This document shows positions 59,842 to 64,000 of a DNA stretch of 64,000 nucleotides, piece after piece (position 1 is the first letter of the stretch; each line of letters opens with the position of its first letter). This DNA comes from Bradyrhizobium sp. SZCCT0231. GTDB taxonomy: Bacteria > Pseudomonadota > Alphaproteobacteria > Rhizobiales > Xanthobacteraceae. A program made the position numbers and the translations under genes. The notes under the pieces were generated by a model. That model had not been told where the DNA came from. It worked only from the letters and a program-made list of their open reading frames with translations, and did no database searches. The stretch is from contig NZ_JAFCKP010000004.1 in NCBI RefSeq assembly GCF_018130245.1, positions 310,001-374,000 on the forward strand, in the 5' to 3' direction.

Positions 59842-60526
59842 CCAGCTTCCAGTTCGGATCGCGAGAGGAGGTGTCGCGGGCGAAGGTCCAGATGTCGGTG
59901 ATGTCGGCGACCGTGTCGGCGCTGCCGTCGACGATGTTGCCGGCCTTGTCGCGGGTGGCCGAGATCATCTGCGAAACGAAGCGCACAGTGAGCTGGGCGG
60001 TGCGGTCGCGCTGCTCGGCGCCGACGAGCTCGGCCTTGTCGATCGAGACGAAGCGCGTCTCGGTCTTCTGCTCGTTCTTCTCGCGTTCCCTGATCGCGGC
60101 GTCGAAGCTCTCATAGACCTCCGACGACAACAGGTCGCGCAGCGCGCGGCGGTCGCCATTGGCGAAGGCCAGCACGATCATCTCGTAGGCGCCGCGGGCG
60201 CCCGACAGGAAATGGCGCGGGTCGAAGCTGGAATCCTTCTCGACGATGGCGTCGAGGCCCTGCGCCAGCGCAGTGCCCGGCTCTGCCAGCTCCTTCCAGC
60301 GATCGGAGGGCGCGGTCGGCTCGGCCGTCGGCGCCAGCGGGGCCTGGTCGATGACCTTGCCCGGCATGGTCACGACGTTGTTGTCCTGGGCACCCCCCAG
60401 CGCATTGCGGGCGGCGGTCCGATCGAACGGCGGCCGCTCGTTGCCCGTGCGCTGCCCCAGCACGCTGCGCAGTCTCAAGAAGATGAAGACTGCCAGCGCC
60501 AGGAATATGATGGTGTAGATGTCCAC
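59819..60526 (-). CDS. Tim44/TimA domain protein
   Basis: 235 residues. An N-terminal membrane anchor (IYTIIFLALAVFIFLRLRSVLG) and a linker precede a C-terminal Tim44-like domain (FDPRHFLSGARGAYEMIVLAFANGDRRALRDLLSSEVYE, then ISATRDKAGNIVDG). In mitochondria Tim44 tethers Hsp70 to the translocon; the role of alphaproteobacterial relatives is not settled, although calcium or membrane contact roles are suggested. First gene of Tim44-mltA-Smr, in three overlapping genes. Confidence 0.93.
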   Translation of the reverse strand: MDIYTIIFLALAVFIFLRLRSVLGQRTGNERPPFDRTAARNALGGAQDNNVVTMPGKVIDQAPLAPTAEPTAPSDRWKELAEPGTALAQGLDAIVEKDSSFDPRHFLSGARGAYEMIVLAFANGDRRALRDLLSSEVYESFDAAIREREKNEQKTETRFVSIDKAELVGAEQRDRTAQLTVRFVSQMISATRDKAGNIVDGSADTVADITDIWTFARDTSSRDPNWKLVGTGSAN

Positions 60527-60923
60527 GTCGTATTCGCTTTCTGGTCTTTTCAGGGGTCGTTGCCGGGAAAATCAATCCGGCCAGTAGACCGTTCCTTTCG
60601 GAAACGGCAAGTCTACATCACCATTCTGGATCCACATCAGGTCCGTGGGATGTAGGCACGAAATCTTGCCCGGCCAATGGCGCCTTTTGGCACAGCGTCG
60701 AGTGTAGCGCGTTTTATGCTTAAGGGGAAACCCGTTCCTGCCCGGAAATCGCGCATCTTCAATCGTTTAAGGCGCAATTTCGCGGAAAAGGCAGGATGAA
60801 CGTCCAAGGCGCGGGCGCGGCCCTGATCCCCGATCCGGGACCGTTCGTCCTTGTGGAACGAGGCGGCCCTATGTTAGCCAACCGCCGCGAAATTCAGCCC
60901 CAATCGGGTAAGGAGAGACTTTC
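60527..60923. other. 397-bp intergenic region between Tim44-like gene and secB
   Basis: No ORF with support. The small hairpin CCGTTCCTTTCGGAAACGG near 60588-60607 and the AT-rich tract GCGTTTTATGCTTAAGG around 60709-60725 are the only visible features, perhaps promoter parts. In several relatives an fxsA gene occurs between these genes; none is visible here. Confidence 0.45.
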
Positions 60924-61409
60924 ATGACCAACGGTAACGGCACCCCTCCCGAGGCGGCCCAGGCTCCCCAGCTCAACGTGCTGGCGCAATATACCAAGGA
61001 CCTCTCGTTCGAAAATCCCAACGCGCCGAGCTCGCTCCAGCAGCAGGGCCAGCCGCCGCAGATCAACATTCAGATCAATGTCAGCGCCAACAACCTCAGC
61101 GAACAGGAGTTCGAGGTGACGTTGTCGGTCGAGGGCAAGGCCGAGACTGCAGGTAAGATGATGTTTTCGTTCGAGCTCGCCTATGCCGGCGTGTTCCGGA
61201 TCGTCAACGTGCCCAAGGAGAACCTGCACCCGCTGGTCATGATCGAGTGTCCGCGTCTCTTGTTCCCGTTCGCGCGCGAGATCATCGCGACCGCAGTGCG
61301 CGACGGCGGGTTCCCGCCCCTGATGCTGGATCCGGTCGACTTCGTCGGTCTTTATCGCCAGAATATGGAGCGGCAAATGGCCGCTCAGGGACAAGCCGGT
61401 CAGGCCTGA
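60924..61409 (+). CDS. secB: protein-export chaperone SecB
   Basis: A 161-residue tetrameric chaperone that delivers unfolded preproteins to Sec[20 protein letters not shown] at the N-terminus, [21 protein letters not shown] and [32 protein letters not shown] are the family core. GGAG appears 10 bases before the ATG. Its 3' end overlaps the convergent dnaQ gene by ten bases. Confidence 0.98.
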   Translation: MTNGNGTPPEAAQAPQLNVLAQYTKDLSFENPNAPSSLQQQGQPPQINIQINVSANNLSEQEFEVTLSVEGKAETAGKMMFSFELAYAGVFRIVNVPKENLHPLVMIECPRLLFPFAREIIATAVRDGGFPPLMLDPVDFVGLYRQNMERQMAAQGQAGQA

Positions 61410-62122
61410 CCCGCCGCCGCTGCGGCTGGAGCGGGCAGGTACTCGTTCCAGATCGCCTTGTCGCCCATCGTCGCGATGAAGGCCCGATGGGCCTCGCGCT
61501 CGGCCTCCGAAATCCGCGGCGCAAGCGGCTGCAAACGCTGCCGCCGCGGCGCATCGCCGGTCGCACTGACGCGAAGCTCCTGGGTGTCCGAAGCCAGCAG
61601 CAGTTGCGACTGCCGCGCCCCGACCAGATCGACATAGACCTCAGCCAGCAGCTCGGCGTCCAGCAGCGCGCCGTGCTTGGTGCGGCGTGAATTGTCGATG
61701 GCGTAGCGCGAGCAGAGATCGTCGAGCCGGTTGGACACGCCGGGATGCTTGCGACGCGCCAGCAACAGCGTATCGACCAGCCGTTCGCGCGGGATCGCCG
61801 CGCGCTTGATCTTGTCGAGCTCGGCATTGATGAAGCCGATGTCGAACGAGGCGTTGTGGATCACCAGCGGCGCATCACCGATGAACTCCAGAAACGCATC
61901 GGCGACCTCGTGGAACAGCGGCTTGGTCGACAGGAATTCGGCCGACAGCCCGTGCACCGCAAAGGCTTCCGCCGGCATGTCCCGTTCAGGGTTGATATAG
62001 ACGTGATACGTCTGCCCCGTCGGCATGCGATTGAGGATCTCGACGCAGCCGATTTCGACCAGACGATCGCCGCGAAGCGGATCGAGGCCGGTGGTTTCGG
62101 TGTCGAGGACGATTTCGCGCAT
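61400..62122 (-). CDS. dnaQ: DNA polymerase III subunit epsilon
   Basis: A 240-residue 3'-5' proofreading exonuclease. DEDDh exonuclease motifs: Asp7/Glu9 in [27 protein letters not shown] and the final [18 protein letters not shown] with the catalytic histidine and aspartate. The C-terminal tail of about 50 residues ends PAAAAAGQA and should hold the alpha-subunit contact. Downstream of coaE on the same strand. Confidence 0.96.
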   Translation of the reverse strand: MREIVLDTETTGLDPLRGDRLVEIGCVEILNRMPTGQTYHVYINPERDMPAEAFAVHGLSAEFLSTKPLFHEVADAFLEFIGDAPLVIHNASFDIGFINAELDKIKRAAIPRERLVDTLLLARRKHPGVSNRLDDLCSRYAIDNSRRTKHGALLDAELLAEVYVDLVGARQSQLLLASDTQELRVSATGDAPRRQRLQPLAPRISEAEREAHRAFIATMGDKAIWNEYLPAPAAAAAGQA

Positions 62123-62149
62123 GATCGGGAGGCCGTGTGAGACGGCGAA

Positions 62150-62749
62150 TCAGGCTCGCCGCTGCGGCATCTTAACGACCTCGGCCAGGATGTGCTTGAT
62201 TTGAGCGCGCACCGGCTCAAGTCCGTGTGAGGTATCCACCACGAAATCGGCCCGCTTGCGCTTCTCGGCATCGGGCGTCTGCTTGGCGATGATGGCATCG
62301 AGCTTCGCCTCGTCCATCGTGCCGCGCGCCAGCACCCGCTCGCGCTGCAGCTCCGGCGACGTCGACACCACGACCACCGCGTCGACCCGCTTCTCGCCGC
62401 CGGTCTCGAACAGCAGCGGAATGTCCAGCACAACCACCGGCGCCTTGGCGGCCTCGGCGTCGGCAAAGAACTTTTGCCGGGAGGCGCCGAGCATCGGATG
62501 AACGATCTGCTCGAGCTGCTTGATCGCGGCAGGATCATGCACGACGCGCGCCGACAGTTTTTGCCGGTCGACCTTGCCGTTCACGGTGGTGCCGGGGAAG
62601 GCGGCCTCGATCGCGGGGGCAGCTTCACCCTCATAGAGCTGATGCACGGCGGCGTCGGCATCGTAGACAGGGACGCCGGCCTCCGCGAACAATTTCGCGG
62701 TGGTGGATTTGCCCATCCCAATCGAGCCGGTCAGTCCCAGGATCCGCAT
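62150..62749 (-). CDS. coaE: dephospho-CoA kinase
   Basis: 199 residues from ATG at 62749 ([21 protein letters not shown]), where the P-loop sits at the N-terminus; the longer version from 62776 overlaps maf. It makes the final step of CoA synthesis. [31 protein letters not shown] and [12 protein letters not shown] are the family motifs. Lies between maf and dnaQ in one transcript. Confidence 0.97.
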   Translation of the reverse strand: MRILGLTGSIGMGKSTTAKLFAEAGVPVYDADAAVHQLYEGEAAPAIEAAFPGTTVNGKVDRQKLSARVVHDPAAIKQLEQIVHPMLGASRQKFFADAEAAKAPVVVLDIPLLFETGGEKRVDAVVVVSTSPELQRERVLARGTMDEAKLDAIIAKQTPDAEKRKRADFVVDTSHGLEPVRAQIKHILAEVVKMPQRRA

Positions 62750-62772
62750 CAGCGCCCAGTCATCTCTGTCAT

Positions 62773-63381
62773 TCACACCGCAATTAGCTGTTCACTCCGC
62801 AGGAACGCAAGCAGCGGCAGCAGCGGCAGGCCGAGAATGGTGAAATGGTCGCCCTCGATGCGCTCGAACAGATGGATGCCGAGGCCCTCGAGCTGATAGG
62901 CCCCGACGCTCCTGGTCACGGCCTCGCCGGCGGCGTCGAGATAGGCCGAGAGCTCGGCTTCACTCATTGGCCGCATGGTCATGCGCGCCACGGAAACGTA
63001 GTCGAACAGGATCCTGCCATCCTGCGCCACGGCTACGGCTGAATTCAGCTCGTGCGTCTGACCGGCGAGATCCCGCAATTGCGCCAGCGCCTGGGCGCGG
63101 CCTGCAGGCTTGTTGAAGAGACCCATCCCAAGAGCCAATGTCTGATCGGCGCCGATCACGTAGCTCCCCGGATGGCCCACCGAAACCGCCTTGGCCTTTT
63201 CTTGCGCCAGCAACAGGGCGATCTCGCGCGGATTGCTGAGATTGGAGCTCGCCTGAATGCCGCGCTCGTCGATATCGGCCGTCACGGCCTCGAATTCGAG
63301 CCCGGCATTGGCCAGCAGCATTTTGCGCGCGCTGCTTTGCGAGGCCAGGATCAACGGGGATGTGCCGCGCCACAGAGCCAT
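62773..63381 (-). CDS. Maf family nucleoside triphosphate pyrophosphatase
   Basis: A 202-residue enzyme of the Maf/YceF/YhdE group that cleaves dTTP, UTP or modified nucleotides. The signature [22 protein letters not shown] at the N-terminus is followed by [11 protein letters not shown] and the C-terminal [29 protein letters not shown]. Which Maf subtype it is cannot be told from sequence alone. Lies between the PPDK regulator gene and coaE on the same strand. Confidence 0.92.
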   Translation of the reverse strand: MALWRGTSPLILASQSSARKMLLANAGLEFEAVTADIDERGIQASSNLSNPREIALLLAQEKAKAVSVGHPGSYVIGADQTLALGMGLFNKPAGRAQALAQLRDLAGQTHELNSAVAVAQDGRILFDYVSVARMTMRPMSEAELSAYLDAAGEAVTRSVGAYQLEGLGIHLFERIEGDHFTILGLPLLPLLAFLRSEQLIAV

Positions 63382-63389
63382 GGCGGAGA

Positions 63390-64000
63390 CTATTCCGAAG
63401 GCCGGTTGCGCTGGCGATCGCTGTAGAGCTTCATGATCGCCGCCGCGGTTTCCTCGATCGAGCGCCGCGTGACGTCCAGCAGCGGCCAGTCATGCTTGGC
63501 GCTGAGCTTGCGAGCAAACGCGACCTCCTCGGTGACCGACTGCTTGTCGGTATAGGTATCGCTGCCGGATTCGGCCCCCATTGAGAGCAGGCGATTCTGA
63601 CGGATCTGGATCAGGCGTTCCGGCGTCGCGTGCAGGCTGACGACCAGCGGCCGCGTCAGCGTCTCCAATTGCGAGGGCACCGGGATGCCCGGAACCAGCG
63701 GCACGTTGGCGGTGCGGATGCCGCGATTGGCGAGATAGATCGACGTCGGCGTCTTCGAGGTGCGGGACACGCCGACCAGCACCACGTCGGCCTCGTCGAG
63801 ACCTTCGACGTGCTGACCATCGTCGTGAATCATCGTGTAATTCAAGGCGTCGATGCGCTTGAAATATTCCGCGTTGAGGACGTGCTGGGCGCCGACGCGG
63901 CCCGTGGTCGCCGCGCCCAGATAGGCTTCGAACAGCTGCATCACCGGACCGATGATCGACAGGCTCGGAACGTTGATCTGCTTGCACTTGTCCTCGAGTC
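63390..64000 (-). CDS. ppsR: pyruvate,phosphate dikinase regulatory protein, partial
   Basis: Only the C-terminal 202 residues are in the window; the 5' end continues beyond base 64000, and the frame stays open to the edge ([18 protein letters not shown]...). [19 protein letters not shown] is the P-loop-like motif of the DUF299 family, and LFEAYLGA and [12 protein letters not shown] are nearby family markers. These enzymes phosphorylate and dephosphorylate PPDK or PEP synthase. An internal GTG at 63944 is not the real start. The stop is nine bases before maf. Confidence 0.92.
   Translation of the reverse strand, partial: LEDKCKQINVPSLSIIGPVMQLFEAYLGAATTGRVGAQHVLNAEYFKRIDALNYTMIHDDGQHVEGLDEADVVLVGVSRTSKTPTSIYLANRGIRTANVPLVPGIPVPSQLETLTRPLVVSLHATPERLIQIRQNRLLSMGAESGSDTYTDKQSVTEEVAFARKLSAKHDWPLLDVTRRSIEETAAAIMKLYSDRQRNRPSE

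Noticed and set aside
60527-60923. fxsA between the Tim44-like gene and secB
   Set aside because: Relatives may have it here, but no open frame with membrane segments is present in either direction.

Overview
The window is ordinary chromosomal core DNA from an alphaproteobacterium of the order Hyphomicrobiales (Rhizobiales), most likely Bradyrhizobium or a close relative. The evidence is the high GC content with GC-rich third codon positions, the gene neighbourhoods (hisB-DUF2628-hisH-hisA-hisF-hisE-coaA, hslV...hslU, Smr-mltA-Tim44...secB, maf-coaE-dnaQ) and several intergenic hairpin repeat families of the kind scattered through Bradyrhizobium genomes. I found no rRNA, tRNA, CRISPR array, transposase, phage or plasmid gene. 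The assignment to genus is an inference from gene order and repeat style, not from a search.

Layout. 1-10.4 kb: an alpha/beta hydrolase; the translation block infC (AUU start), rpmI, rplT, pheS, pheT; a TauE/SafE-type permease; a Tat-exported flavin amine oxidase; a YiiX-like papain-fold protein. 10.5-14 kb: a metal-response island with csoR and copA diverging around one operator, then nikR. 14-21.6 kb: an EI24/CysZ-like membrane protein, nth, DUF2244, an Ada-like methyltransferase, gpmA, dapB, DUF1330, pyrF, an FMN reductase and a PmtA-like methyltransferase. 21.6-29.2 kb: the heat-shock group dnaJ, dnaK, grpE and hrcA, with a secreted protein and a periplasmic nicotinamidase between dnaK and grpE. 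29.3-36 kb: rph, rdgB, hemW, then a LpoA/ABC-binding-type lipoprotein divergent from rsmI, yraN, gshB.

36.3-41.9 kb: part of a Flp/Tad pilus locus (cpaB, cpaC, cpaD, cpaE), followed on the other strand by a TadD-like TPR lipoprotein and a PilZ protein; cpaF, tadB, tadC and the prepilin are not here. 42-48.2 kb: comM (yifB), a small secreted unknown, a hybrid histidine kinase, an AI-2E family permease and a small CxxC protein. 48.3-53.1 kb: the histidine operon with coaA at its end. 53.3-57.7 kb: hslV, an acetyltransferase, DUF2585, hslU and an unknown polytopic membrane protein. 57.7-60.5 kb: Smr, MltA and Tim44-like genes in overlapping order. 60.9-64 kb: secB, dnaQ, coaE, maf and the 3' part of the PPDK regulator gene, which runs off the window.

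The most notable features are not genes but repeats. At least eight hairpin repeat families occur in about seventeen places. Two 161-bp MITE-like copies 5 kb apart differ at about four positions. In two places a repeat has become part of genes: one provides the rdgB stop codon and the N-terminal coding sequence of hemW, and another provides the last codons of pyrF. I did not find a clear candidate for a wholly new multi-gene system; the findings are mostly local oddities and poorly characterised conserved genes.
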